8,997 bases of DNA from positions 1 through 8,997 of the forward strand of contig CABRSG010000084.1 in the NCBI GenBank assembly GCA_902473545.1. Direction: 5' to 3'. The translations under genes were made by a program, and so were the position numbers. Positions 1-6,353 of the stretch are shown piece after piece. Positions within the stretch are counted from its first letter, which is position 1. Each line of letters begins with the position of its first letter. Source of the DNA: an uncultured Lachnospiraceae bacterium. GTDB lineage: Bacteria > Bacillota > Clostridia > Lachnospirales > Lachnospiraceae. Below the pieces are notes generated by a model. It did no database searches. It had not been told where the DNA came from and saw nothing but the letters and a program-made list of their open reading frames with translations.

Positions 1-213
1 CCAGGAGTTGCCAGTAATGAAATGTGTACGTTTTTGATACTGAATATTTCGTCGCTGCAGCTTATTCCAGTGAATATTATAGCCTATCGGGCGCAGTATG
101 GGAGCGCGAATCCCACGGCGATCGTCGGACCGGGGATTGCGGCAACGGCGGTGAGTACGGCGGTGGCGGTGGTGTTTTGCAAGGTGATGGATCGTAAGAA
201 GCGGAGGGCGTGA
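1..213 (+). CDS. spmA: Spore maturation protein A (SpmA)-like, C-terminal 70 residues, 5' end outside window
   Basis: The frame is open from base 1 and ends at a TGA at 211-213, so only the last 70 residues are present. The segment contains a TFLILNISSLQLIPV stretch followed by ANPTAIVG and a hydrophobic tail ending in basic residues (DRKKRRA). This matches, from memory, the end of B. subtilis SpmA (TFLALNTASITLIP, then SASPTEIVG, then a basic end). SpmA is a membrane protein with a nucleoside-recognition (Gate) fold that acts with SpmB in spore core dehydration and maturation. An internal ATG at 22 is not the true start because upstream codons continue the family pattern. spmB usually follows spmA, but here a terminator and an unrelated ATPase follow. 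The call rests on a short alignment recalled by eye; a general nucleoside-recognition-domain protein is the alternative. Confidence 0.82.
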   Translation, partial: PGVASNEMCTFLILNISSLQLIPVNIIAYRAQYGSANPTAIVGPGIAATAVSTAVAVVFCKVMDRKKRRA

Positions 214-234
214 GTGCTCACCGCTTTTATTATT
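201..234 (+). terminator. Weak intrinsic terminator overlapping the spmA stop codon
   Basis: GTGAG (210-214) and CTCAC (217-221) form a short stem with a very tight loop, and GCGG (201-204) can pair with CCGC (221-224) as an alternative. A T-rich run (TTTTATTATT) follows directly from 225. The stem is short and imperfect, so this is a modest prediction. It would separate spmA from the ATPase gene downstream. Confidence 0.4.
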
Positions 235-288
235 ACAGCAGTAAAACAGATTAAAATGAATAAAAATGGTTTAAATTTATATAAAATG

Positions 289-297
289 TGTTATAAT
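289..297 (+). promoter_or_regulatory. Extended -10 promoter for the ATPase gene
   Basis: TGTTATAAT at 289-297 is a perfect extended -10 (TG, one base, TATAAT). No good TTGACA lies at the expected distance; GTTTAA at 269-274 is the best match with a 17-nt spacer. An extended -10 can work without a strong -35. The surrounding 240-315 stretch is very AT-rich with runs of A. The ATPase ATG lies about 33 nt downstream of the -10, leaving a short leader that contains the ribosome binding site. Confidence 0.6.
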
Positions 298-329
298 AAA
301 TAAAATAGGATAAAAAGGAGGATGAGTAT

Positions 330-1514
330 ATGAAGCTGCGTGCAGAAGATGTGTTTCGACCGGGAGCATTTCCGAAATATACTTATATATCGCGAAAATC
401 AGCAGTTTCTGATTTATCATATGAATTTCGTCTGATGCAGGCGATTAAAGTTTCCGGTTTTTTAACTTCGCTAGTTGGACCTTCTAAAATGGGAAAAACA
501 ATCCTATGTGAGAAGGTAATTGGTTTTGAAAATATAGTAGAAATTTCAGGAGCAGATTTTGGAGAAGACACGGATTTCTGGAAGCTGGTTGCGGCTAAGG
601 CCGGACTTGCTTATGAGGGGGAGTTTGCGTCAGAAAAGAAAATTGAGGAAACCAGTGACAGATATACGAAAAAAGAGACGTTTTCTTTGACGAAGGATAA
701 AATTATTGAGTATTACAAAAAAGAAAATCTTGTTCTGGTAATAGATGATTTTCACTATGCCCCGGAAGGAAAGCGGATGCAGGTTGCGCAGCAGTTAAAG
801 GATGCAATACGCAGAGGCTTTAAAGCGATTGTTGTATCGCTGCCGCACCGGGCAGATGAAGCAATTCGGCAGAATGCAGACTTATCCGGAAGGTTAAGTT
901 TGATTAACATGGAACCGTGGGAAGTGGCAGATTTAAAGGAAATTGCAAAACTGGGCTTCTCCAGATTAGAGATAAAAATTGAAGATGAAATTGCAGAACA
1001 GATAGCAGTGGAAAGTTTGTCCTCTCCGCAGTTAATGCAGTATATTTGTCTCAACATTTGTACAATACTGGAAATGTCGGGAAATCAGCATGCTCAGATC
1101 GGTCAGGAAATTTTAGAAACAGCATATCGTTATACAACAGCAAATTTCGAATATGGGGACGTTGTATCATTGATGAAAAAAGGTCCGAATACACGAGGAA
1201 AAAGGAGGAATACTTTTCCGGTAAAGGGTGGACAGCCTTGCGATCTTTATGAACTGACCGTAAAATCAATTGCGGAAAATCCTCCGATAATGAAATTAGA
1301 GTTTGAGGATGTGAAAAAACGAATATATGATATGATTTCAGAGGATGCCAAAAGACCGACCCCACAGGCGATAAAAGAAAGCCTCACTAAATTGCAGGAA
1401 TTATTACATGGAAGAGAGGATATTTTCAAGGTGCTTGACTGGAAGGAAGGCGTTTTATATATTTTAGACCCGTTGTTTTTATTCTATCTGCGGTGGGGAG
1501 GCGACAATAAATAG
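330..1514 (+). CDS. P-loop AAA/STAND-like ATPase with C-terminal winged-helix region; possible defence NTPase
   Basis: The 394-residue protein has a Walker A motif GPSKMGKT at residues 50-57, a Walker B LVLVIDD at 134-140, a sensor-1-like VVSLPHRAD around 168-176, and a possible arginine finger in SGRL (R188). After the ATPase core come a helical lid (about 195-275), a basic linker (about 285-300), and a winged-helix-like region with a PTPQAIKESLTKLQ helix near 343-356. It ends in an LYILDPLFLFYLRW tail, reminiscent of the DPFLRFWYRF-type ends of archaeal-ATPase relatives. From memory, similar ATPase modules occur attached to TIR domains in bacterial immune-type proteins, but no TIR domain is present here. 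The start is supported by AGGAGG at 316-321, 8 nt upstream, and an extended -10 promoter. The gene is visibly more AT-rich than the 4114 and 6354 genes, which suggests lateral acquisition. No partner gene is evident. Confident as an ATPase; the defence role is inference. Confidence 0.8.
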   Translation: MKLRAEDVFRPGAFPKYTYISRKSAVSDLSYEFRLMQAIKVSGFLTSLVGPSKMGKTILCEKVIGFENIVEISGADFGEDTDFWKLVAAKAGLAYEGEFASEKKIEETSDRYTKKETFSLTKDKIIEYYKKENLVLVIDDFHYAPEGKRMQVAQQLKDAIRRGFKAIVVSLPHRADEAIRQNADLSGRLSLINMEPWEVADLKEIAKLGFSRLEIKIEDEIAEQIAVESLSSPQLMQYICLNICTILEMSGNQHAQIGQEILETAYRYTTANFEYGDVVSLMKKGPNTRGKRRNTFPVKGGQPCDLYELTVKSIAENPPIMKLEFEDVKKRIYDMISEDAKRPTPQAIKESLTKLQELLHGREDIFKVLDWKEGVLYILDPLFLFYLRWGGDNK

Positions 1515-1515
1515 T

Positions 1516-1614
1516 ATGTTTTACAGTGCAAATAGTATAAGAAGTATAGGGGAAGCTATAGAATATATTCAAGATGCCAGAGATTATCAGCAGTTTCAAA
1601 GCGCGGTAGCATGA
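1516..1614 (+). other. Possible 32-residue small ORF or remnant directly after the ATPase gene
   Basis: An ATG one base after the ATPase TAG opens a 32-codon frame that starts MFYSANSIRSIGEAIEYI and ends at TGA 1612-1614. A GGGGAGG-like Shine-Dalgarno lies within the ATPase end near 1495-1501, about 14 nt upstream, which is long; translation could instead be coupled to the upstream stop. The composition is compatible with a helix. It could be a real small protein, the truncated start of a lost partner gene, or chance. I do not recognise it. From 1615 to 1724 I see nothing further beyond the ribosome binding site of the next gene. Confidence 0.25.
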
Positions 1615-1724
1615 AAAGGATTGCATATTTAATAAAAATAAGGACTGTACAGATAGCGAAAAACTGCGTTATAGATGACGGGAACAGGAGCAATCAGACG
1701 CACAGGAGGAGAGGAAAACAGAGA

Positions 1725-2240
1725 ATGAAAGTACAGGAATTGCGCATCCTGCTGGAAAAGATTCCGGTTTCACTTGCCGTTTCGGGAGGTCTCAGCCGGG
1801 AAGCTTTGTATGCGATGCAGGAAATGGTTCTGCTTTCAGAATTAAAGACGAGCGATGTAAAGCAGATAGCCCTAGAGGAGGCCGAAAGGCTGACAGACGA
1901 CCGGGAGAAAAAATGGAAGGGAACCGGGAAGAATGACAACCGGTGGTATGAGCTGGAGGAAGAAATAAATGAGCTTTGCGCAGTGGTTCTGATGATTTCT
2001 GTTGCGCTGGCAGAGCCGGAGGAAGGAATAAAATTTTACTTTAAACATGCTCAGAATTCCACCAGGGAGATTACATTGTACTGCGCGTTGCAGCTGATGG
2101 ACTGGGTGGAGGAAGAAGAGCTGTGGATAAAGGTATATGAGTATGGGCTCAGTAAAAAAATCAGACCGCGGGAGGGCTTAAGAGAATCCTACGAGAGACG
2201 ACAAAAAGAAAATGCCGGTAAAACGGAGGAGGACATATAA
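1725..2240 (+). CDS. Hypothetical acidic helical protein, 171 residues, coupled to a SEC-C protein
   Basis: I do not recognise the family. The protein starts MKVQELRILLEKIPVSL and is rich in Glu, Leu and Lys with heptad-like spacing, so it is probably all-helical and cytoplasmic; no signal peptide is seen. A moderately hydrophobic helix (ELCAVVLMISVALA, about residues 84-97) sits between charged segments, more like a buried helix than a membrane span. The start at 1725 is preferred over an in-frame ATG at 1611: GAGGA (1711-1715) and AGGAGG (1704-1709) lie just upstream of 1725, whereas the 1611 ATG has no binding site and would add an odd basic N-terminus. The stop (2238-2240) is one base before the GTG of the SEC-C gene, whose binding site lies inside this gene, so the two are almost certainly translated from one mRNA and may act together. 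Confidence 0.75.
   Translation: MKVQELRILLEKIPVSLAVSGGLSREALYAMQEMVLLSELKTSDVKQIALEEAERLTDDREKKWKGTGKNDNRWYELEEEINELCAVVLMISVALAEPEEGIKFYFKHAQNSTREITLYCALQLMDWVEEEELWIKVYEYGLSKKIRPREGLRESYERRQKENAGKTEEDI
2225..2232 (+). promoter_or_regulatory. Shine-Dalgarno that fixes a GTG start for the SEC-C gene
   Basis: GGAGGAGG lies 9 nt before the GTG at 2242-2244, an ideal spacing, and inside the 3' end of the upstream gene. An in-frame ATG at 2212 would lie upstream of this site and has no comparable sequence before it, so GTG 2242 is the likely start. Confidence 0.75.
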
Positions 2241-2241
2241 C

Positions 2242-3528
2242 GTGAACGGGATAATAAGTCTGGAAACAACAGAGGAAGATTTTCTGGCGGAGATGCAGAG
2301 CGCGCTGGAGCAGTATCCGGAGGAGATGCAGAGCGACGTCCGGAATGCTTTTCGGGCTGCGGGAGTGGGAGAGTTTGACAAATCCACGCCGTTCTGTCTC
2401 AAACTGCTGGATTATAAGCCGAGTGTGGAAATCCGTATGCTTCTGGGGACAAACTATTTTATGCAGGCGAAGCTGTGGGAAGCCAGAGATGTGTTTTTTG
2501 ACCTGACGCAGGATTATCCTGGAGAGGAAAGGTATCTTATCTATCTGGGAATGACAGATCATGGTCTGGGAAGATTTGAGGAAGCGGTAAAAGAGCTTGG
2601 GAGCCTGTATCCTTTAAAGGCGTATCGTCCGTTTTTTTATACAAGCTACGGCGACAGCCTTTTGCAGCTTGGACGACTGAAGCAGAGCCGCAGCGCTTTT
2701 TATGAAGAGGCGGCGTTCTTTAAACAGACGGGGGTTATCGTGTCGCCGGTCATGCTGGACGGGGCATTTGAGAACCTGCTGTATCTGGATATTACCCTGG
2801 GAAACGGAAAATACCCGGAAGACATAAAGCTTTACTATGATTTTCTGGAACGGATAGAGATGACGGAGGAAATGCAGGATTGTCTGGCTGGCAACATTGT
2901 TTATTTCTGCGAACTGATGAGGAATAAATGGTACCGTCCGCTGTTTCTGGATTTTATTACACATATTAAAGAAAAAGGATATCTGAATGGGGGAGAGTTT
3001 TCCGGCACGCTTGATTCGGCGTTTGCATCATGGGAATCCTTCCAGTACCATGAGGACCATCGCGTGAATTCTCTGATGGAAACATATCTGGCAGCCAGCT
3101 ATGAGAGACAATATTCACAGCCGGAAGAATTTGCAGAGGACGATATGGTAGAGAAAACAGCCCTGACTTATGAGTGGTATATGTGCCAGTACGCGCCCGG
3201 GCATCCGGAGGAGATCGAGTATATAAAAGAAAAGTATCCTTATACCTATGAAGATAACAGGGCTTTTTTTGAAAAGGTGAAAAATAATCCGGAAAAAACG
3301 GCGGAGGAGTTTTTAGATAAGCTGCTTTCCTATACGCAGGATACCTCCAGGGAGGAGCTTGCACAATCTATGTATCTGGCTTACGAGAGAGCATGTGGGA
3401 ACAAAAAGGAGCCGGCGTATGTATATGACGGGATGGACACCTACAGAAGAATTCAGCCTAAGGTAGGAAGAAATGATCCGTGCCCCTGCGGAAGCGGGAA
3501 AAAATATAAAAAATGCTGCGGCAGATGA
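2242..3528 (+). CDS. TPR-like protein with C-terminal SEC-C zinc-binding motif
   Basis: The product is 428 residues if translation starts at GTG 2242. The C-terminus carries the SEC-C motif GRNDPCPCGSGKKYKKCC with zinc ligands C414, C416, C425 and C426, as found at the end of SecA and in many otherwise unrelated proteins, where it binds zinc and often assists protein contacts. The N-terminal half looks like TPR-type helical hairpins, with phrases such as LLGTNYFMQAKLWEARDVF, YLIYLGMTDHGLGRFEEAV and SYGDSLLQLGRLKQSRSAF, roughly residues 55-155. The middle is helical and acidic without a recognised domain. No signal peptide is seen, so it is probably a cytoplasmic scaffold or adaptor. It is translationally coupled to the 171-residue protein just upstream. 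The molecular partner is unknown; I infer a protein-binding role from TPR plus SEC-C, and no enzymatic motif is visible. Confidence 0.85.
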   Translation: MNGIISLETTEEDFLAEMQSALEQYPEEMQSDVRNAFRAAGVGEFDKSTPFCLKLLDYKPSVEIRMLLGTNYFMQAKLWEARDVFFDLTQDYPGEERYLIYLGMTDHGLGRFEEAVKELGSLYPLKAYRPFFYTSYGDSLLQLGRLKQSRSAFYEEAAFFKQTGVIVSPVMLDGAFENLLYLDITLGNGKYPEDIKLYYDFLERIEMTEEMQDCLAGNIVYFCELMRNKWYRPLFLDFITHIKEKGYLNGGEFSGTLDSAFASWESFQYHEDHRVNSLMETYLAASYERQYSQPEEFAEDDMVEKTALTYEWYMCQYAPGHPEEIEYIKEKYPYTYEDNRAFFEKVKNNPEKTAEEFLDKLLSYTQDTSREELAQSMYLAYERACGNKKEPAYVYDGMDTYRRIQPKVGRNDPCPCGSGKKYKKCCGR

Positions 3529-3549
3529 GAAAGGTTCGGGTGAAAACGT

Positions 3550-3696
3550 ATGAAATATCTGGCACACATTAATAAATATGGCGATGAGCAGACGGTAAAG
3601 GAGCATCTGGAGAATACGGCAGCCCTTTGCGGGAAATTTGCGGAGAGTTTTGGCGCTTATGACGCCGGGGACTGCTGCGGGCTTCTGCATCTCTGA
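3550..3696 (+). pseudogene. cas3: Truncated N-terminus of a Cas3 HD-nuclease (CRISPR type I) gene
   Basis: The 48-codon frame begins MKYLAHINKYGDEQTVKEHL and runs ENTAALCGKFAESFG to CGLLHL, then TGA. This closely follows the start of Cas3'' HD-domain proteins as I recall them: an AHI start, a QTVKEHL segment carrying the first motif histidine (H19), a TA.LC.KFA helix, and LLHD of the HD motif. Here LLH (residues 45-47) is followed by Leu and a stop, so the Asp and all later metal ligands are missing. An intact Cas3 would be several hundred residues. No helicase part, other cas gene or CRISPR repeat is seen nearby. AAAGG around 3530-3535 is a weak, distant binding site. It is therefore a remnant of a lost type I system or of a stand-alone Cas3-like HD protein. 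The similarity rests on 48 residues read by eye. Confidence 0.6.
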
Positions 3697-3817
3697 GAAC
3701 CGGATAGGAAGTGAATTACTCCAAGTATTTGAAGTATCTCACAAGAGTTGGAGTTTGACTATCCGGGTGGTTATAAAGAGCTTACTGTATAAAAGTGTTA
3801 AAGTGGGTTAAAATTTG
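3697..3817 (+). other. Gene-free stretch with a possible second coding remnant
   Basis: After the Cas3-like fragment the same frame has three stops, then reads a coding-like patch LEFDYPGGYKELTV ending in TAA at 3790-3792. This might be the extreme C-terminus of a deleted gene joined to the Cas3 start, but it is too short to identify. ACTCCAA (3718-3724) and TTGGAGT (3748-3754) form a 7-bp inverted repeat with a 23-nt loop. Nothing else is recognisable. Confidence 0.25.
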
Positions 3818-3840
3818 AGAGAGTGAAGCTCTCTATTTTT
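3818..3840 (+). terminator. Intrinsic terminator, 6-bp stem and T run
   Basis: AGAGAG (3818-3823), loop TGAAG, CTCTCT (3829-3834), then ATTTTT. Upstream A residues (AAAAT near 3810) can pair partly with the T run, giving a bidirectional look. It would end transcription coming from the SEC-C gene pair and the Cas3 remnant. Confidence 0.6.
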
Positions 3841-3879
3841 AGAATAAGATTTATTACAAAAATTTCAGGTTTGGAAGTG

Positions 3880-3924
3880 AAATCGGCAGAAGCCCGGTAA
3901 ATATGCGGGCTCTGCCGATTTTCC
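3880..3924 (+). terminator. Strong intrinsic terminator with a 16-bp stem
   Basis: AAATCGGCAG (3880-3889) pairs with CTGCCGATTT (3912-3921) and AGCCCG (3891-3896) pairs with CGGGCT (3906-3911), with a single bulged A at 3890 and a 9-nt loop. The stem runs into TTTTCC. It follows the weaker terminator at 3818 and insulates the 4114 gene from upstream transcription. Confidence 0.75.
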
Positions 3925-4043
3925 TATATAGTGTACCAGAACTTAAAATCCTGATACTATTGACAGTGGTATGGGGGGATACAGACGGGTATTTTGTGCT
4001 AATTCTAATTAAAATTATTCTAAAGAAAAAAGATTCCCGGCAT

Positions 4044-4049
4044 TATAAT
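4044..4049 (+). promoter_or_regulatory. Candidate -10 box for the solute-binding protein gene
   Basis: TATAAT at 4044-4049 is a consensus -10, about 65 nt before the ATG at 4114, and is followed by an AT-rich leader. No convincing -35 lies 16-18 nt upstream (TAAAGA at 4021-4026). A separate perfect TTGACA at 3960-3965 has no -10 at the right spacing. The AT-rich block at 3998-4025 could hold an operator. From 3925 to 4113 nothing else is evident. Confidence 0.4.
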
Positions 4050-4113
4050 AATAATACAAAGCATCAGTAATTTAGAAAGGAAAACTTAAATAAGAACAGG
4101 AGGAAGGAACTCT

Positions 4114-6126
4114 ATGAAAAGGAAAAGAGCAGGCAGAAATCTTTTTTGCGCTGCGCTTGCGGCGCTTGTGCCGTCGCTGACAGCCGGTGCAAAGAATGAT
4201 GAAAACACATTCACCTTCTGGCTGGCAAACGGGGAAAAGGATGAATTCTACATGGATTATGCAGAAAATCCGATCATCCGGTATCTGATGGCGCAGGAGT
4301 GGGGAGAAGGAGAGAACGCGGCGACGCTGACGCTGGAATTTGACGCGGCGTCATCCACGAATCCGGCGGATTCCTTTACCACACTCATTTACGGGGGTGA
4401 TTTCCAGGACGTTATGGACCTCAACTACTCGCAGAGCTCCGTCACACAGCTTTACGACGAAGGGATTGCGATGGATTTAACGGAGCTCGCAGAGGAATAT
4501 ATGCCGAATTACATGGCGCTGATCCGGTCCGACCCGGCTCTTTACCGGGAAGCAGTATCGATTGTGGATGGTGAGCAGAAAATACTGAAGATTCTGTGCA
4601 TTAACGATATGGGGCAGGACCAGTATCAGGGACTGATGTACCGCAGGGACTGGCTGGTGCGCTTTGGTGAAATGCCGGAATACGTCTGGGCGGTCAATGC
4701 GGATGAGATTCTGCAAATGGAATGGGAAGAACGCCAGGGGGCGGCGCCGGAGATTACCAATTATTATGAGGCGCGGGAAGCCTACGGAACCGATGAAAGT
4801 GCCTGGACGGCAGGCGGCTGGCAGAAAAATCCTCTTTACACAGCGGATTCCGAAGATACCTGGGAGGTAGGCGTCGGCGGTACGCGCGGAAACGGAATTA
4901 CATGCAGCTACGGCGATGATTCCATGAACACCTACACCGACAATCTTGTATTCCCTAGCGGCACACAGGACCCGGTATTCCTTTCCGACTGGGAATGGAT
5001 GCTGCAGACCTATGAAGAAAAGGTATGGAACAATCCGGATTACACGGATGACAGCGGAGCGATGCTGAGCAGCGATAATACCTACATGATGAGTCTTTAC
5101 TACTGGGGAACCTCGACAAGAGGAGATTTCTCAAGCGCATTCGGCGGCGGCGCACCGACCATTTACTACGATGCGGACAGCGGAAAGATTGTATCGGGGC
5201 TGACCTCAGAGAGCACCAGACTTTATCTGCAGTATATGAACGAATGGTATCAGAAGGGCTGGATCGATCGGGATTTCACGACCAGAACATCGGATATCTT
5301 CTATAAGATAGACGCGGCAGGACAGCTTTCGGGAGCGGTTCCGGTGTATCTGGGACATAAGACCTCGCAGCTTGGCAGTGTGCTGGACAACGGCTCGATC
5401 GCTCTGACAAAAGGTATCATGGTAGTGGGAGCTCCGCTTCCGATCAACGATGTGATTGGCGAGAATGAATACCGCTTTAAAGAGCCGGATACGATTTACA
5501 TGATGGGCAGAGTGGCGGGAAGCAGTATGATTACGACGGCGGCGGAGGATAAAAACCTTCCGGCCCTGCTGAGCCTCATCGACTACCTCTATACCGAAGA
5601 GGGCGGAGTGCTGGCAAGCTTCGGATTCAGCAAAGAGCAGTATGAGGAAACGCAGGATGCTTTCTATACGGAATACGGACTGACAGAGGGCGCATACGTG
5701 AAGGAGGAAAACGCCGAGACCGGAAAAACCTACCGGTGGGCGGATAATAATCCGGAGAGCCAGGACCTCAACGGCGCGGCAAGACTGAACCGCCTCTCAC
5801 TGGGCTATCACTACATGGGCGCAATGGACCACGGTTACTCAGCGGTAGAACAGCAGGCAATCGACAACTGGAACCGCTATCCGAACACCGGTGACATCCT
5901 GACAGATATCGCTGGAAAGATAGAAGCGGACGATACCTATAATACCGCTTACGCCCAGATGACGGAGGCGATGCAGAGCCGTCTGGCTTCCCCGATTAAG
6001 GCTCCGGATGAGACGACCTTTGGCTACGCCTGGGAGGACTGGGTAAACGCGATTGGCGATGCGGGCGACATTCTGCAGGAATATGCGCAGGCGGCATACA
6101 ATCTGTACAGTGCTGCCGCAGAGTAA
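4114..6126 (+). CDS. Extracellular solute-binding protein, LipO-like, large (670 residues), without a lipobox cysteine
   Basis: A basic N-terminus (MKRKRAGRNL), a hydrophobic core (FCAALAALVPSLTAG) and a mature part that begins ENTFTFWLANG indicate an exported protein of the clostridial solute-binding family related to LipO/YtcQ. Family-like phrases are LIYGGDFQDVMDL (about 91-103), YDEGIAMDLTELAEEYMPN (114-132), and YRRDWLVRFGEMPE (176-189), the usual 'LYIRKDWLDKLG' position. Such proteins capture oligosaccharides or other nutrients for an ABC importer. At 670 residues it is longer than the usual 500-560. No permease or ATPase gene is in the window, so its transporter is elsewhere or absent. 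The expected lipobox would be LTAGC, but the sequence reads LTAGAKNDEN; without Cys it cannot be lipid-anchored in the normal way and may be released by signal peptidase I. The start is supported by AGGAGG at 4098-4103, 10 nt upstream. The substrate cannot be told. Confidence 0.85.
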   Translation: MKRKRAGRNLFCAALAALVPSLTAGAKNDENTFTFWLANGEKDEFYMDYAENPIIRYLMAQEWGEGENAATLTLEFDAASSTNPADSFTTLIYGGDFQDVMDLNYSQSSVTQLYDEGIAMDLTELAEEYMPNYMALIRSDPALYREAVSIVDGEQKILKILCINDMGQDQYQGLMYRRDWLVRFGEMPEYVWAVNADEILQMEWEERQGAAPEITNYYEAREAYGTDESAWTAGGWQKNPLYTADSEDTWEVGVGGTRGNGITCSYGDDSMNTYTDNLVFPSGTQDPVFLSDWEWMLQTYEEKVWNNPDYTDDSGAMLSSDNTYMMSLYYWGTSTRGDFSSAFGGGAPTIYYDADSGKIVSGLTSESTRLYLQYMNEWYQKGWIDRDFTTRTSDIFYKIDAAGQLSGAVPVYLGHKTSQLGSVLDNGSIALTKGIMVVGAPLPINDVIGENEYRFKEPDTIYMMGRVAGSSMITTAAEDKNLPALLSLIDYLYTEEGGVLASFGFSKEQYEETQDAFYTEYGLTEGAYVKEENAETGKTYRWADNNPESQDLNGAARLNRLSLGYHYMGAMDHGYSAVEQQAIDNWNRYPNTGDILTDIAGKIEADDTYNTAYAQMTEAMQSRLASPIKAPDETTFGYAWEDWVNAIGDAGDILQEYAQAAYNLYSAAAE

Positions 6127-6129
6127 GAG

Positions 6130-6137
6130 AATTTCAG
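6130..6137 (+). repeat. Left copy of the 8-bp target-site duplication (AATTTCAG)
   Basis: AATTTCAG lies immediately outside the left terminal inverted repeat that starts at 6138. An identical copy abuts the right end at 6292-6299. Both are in direct orientation, as expected for a transposition footprint. Confidence 0.8.
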
Positions 6138-6291
6138 GTTACTGTTCAGATCAGGACTTTGCATTCACTGCGACGCGCAGCTAGTCCTGTGGGCAAAGTC
6201 CGTAAGAAAGTGATACAGGTGTGAGCAAATCCCATTCGAGCGAATTTTAAATGGATTTGCGAATGTTACTGTGAACGGCGTGAACAGTAAC
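6138..6291. mobile_element. MITE-like 154-bp palindromic element inserted between two genes
   Basis: The ends are an 11-bp perfect inverted repeat: GTTACTGTTCA (6138-6148) and TGAACAGTAAC (6281-6291). They are flanked exactly by an 8-bp direct repeat, AATTTCAG. There is no open reading frame of note, so it would move only with a transposase in trans. The inside is highly structured: GGACTTTGC (6154-6162) pairs with GCAAAGTCC (6193-6201) around a CTGCG/CGCAG hairpin (6168-6180); GCAAATCC (6225-6232) pairs with GGATTTGC (6253-6260); and the right end can fold locally, GTTACTGT (6265-6272) with ACAGTAAC (6284-6291). GTTACTGT thus occurs at both the left end and just inside the right end. Removing the element and one target copy leaves about 65 bp between the genes, a normal spacing. 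The parent transposase family is not identifiable; an 8-bp duplication fits several IS families. A structured RNA gene or cis-regulatory leader is the alternative but would not explain the flanking duplication. Confidence 0.75.
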
Positions 6292-6299
6292 AATTTCAG
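6292..6299 (+). repeat. Right copy of the 8-bp target-site duplication (AATTTCAG)
   Basis: AATTTCAG directly follows the right terminal inverted repeat that ends at 6291 and equals the copy at 6130-6137. Confidence 0.8.
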
Positions 6300-6353
6300 C
6301 AGACAACGTGGTTTTGAAATACTGGTGTATTTTTTGAAGGGAGGAAAAGATAT

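Noticed and set aside
1611..1724. Upstream in-frame ATG that would extend the 171-residue protein to 209 residues
   Set aside because: No Shine-Dalgarno precedes 1611, the added residues are basic and unlike the rest, and good binding sites lie just before 1725.
2212..2241. ATG start for the SEC-C protein inside the upstream gene
   Set aside because: The strong GGAGGAGG at 2225-2232 is correctly spaced for GTG 2242, not for ATG 2212.
3960..3965. TTGACA as the -35 of the solute-binding protein promoter
   Set aside because: At 16-18 nt downstream there is no TATAAT-like sequence (around 3983 it reads AGACGG); the TATAAT at 4044 is too far away.
6138..6291. Structured region considered as a riboswitch or stand-alone ncRNA
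   Set aside because: No known riboswitch core is recognisable, and the exact flanking 8-bp duplication with inverted termini is better explained by transposition. A regulatory effect is not excluded.
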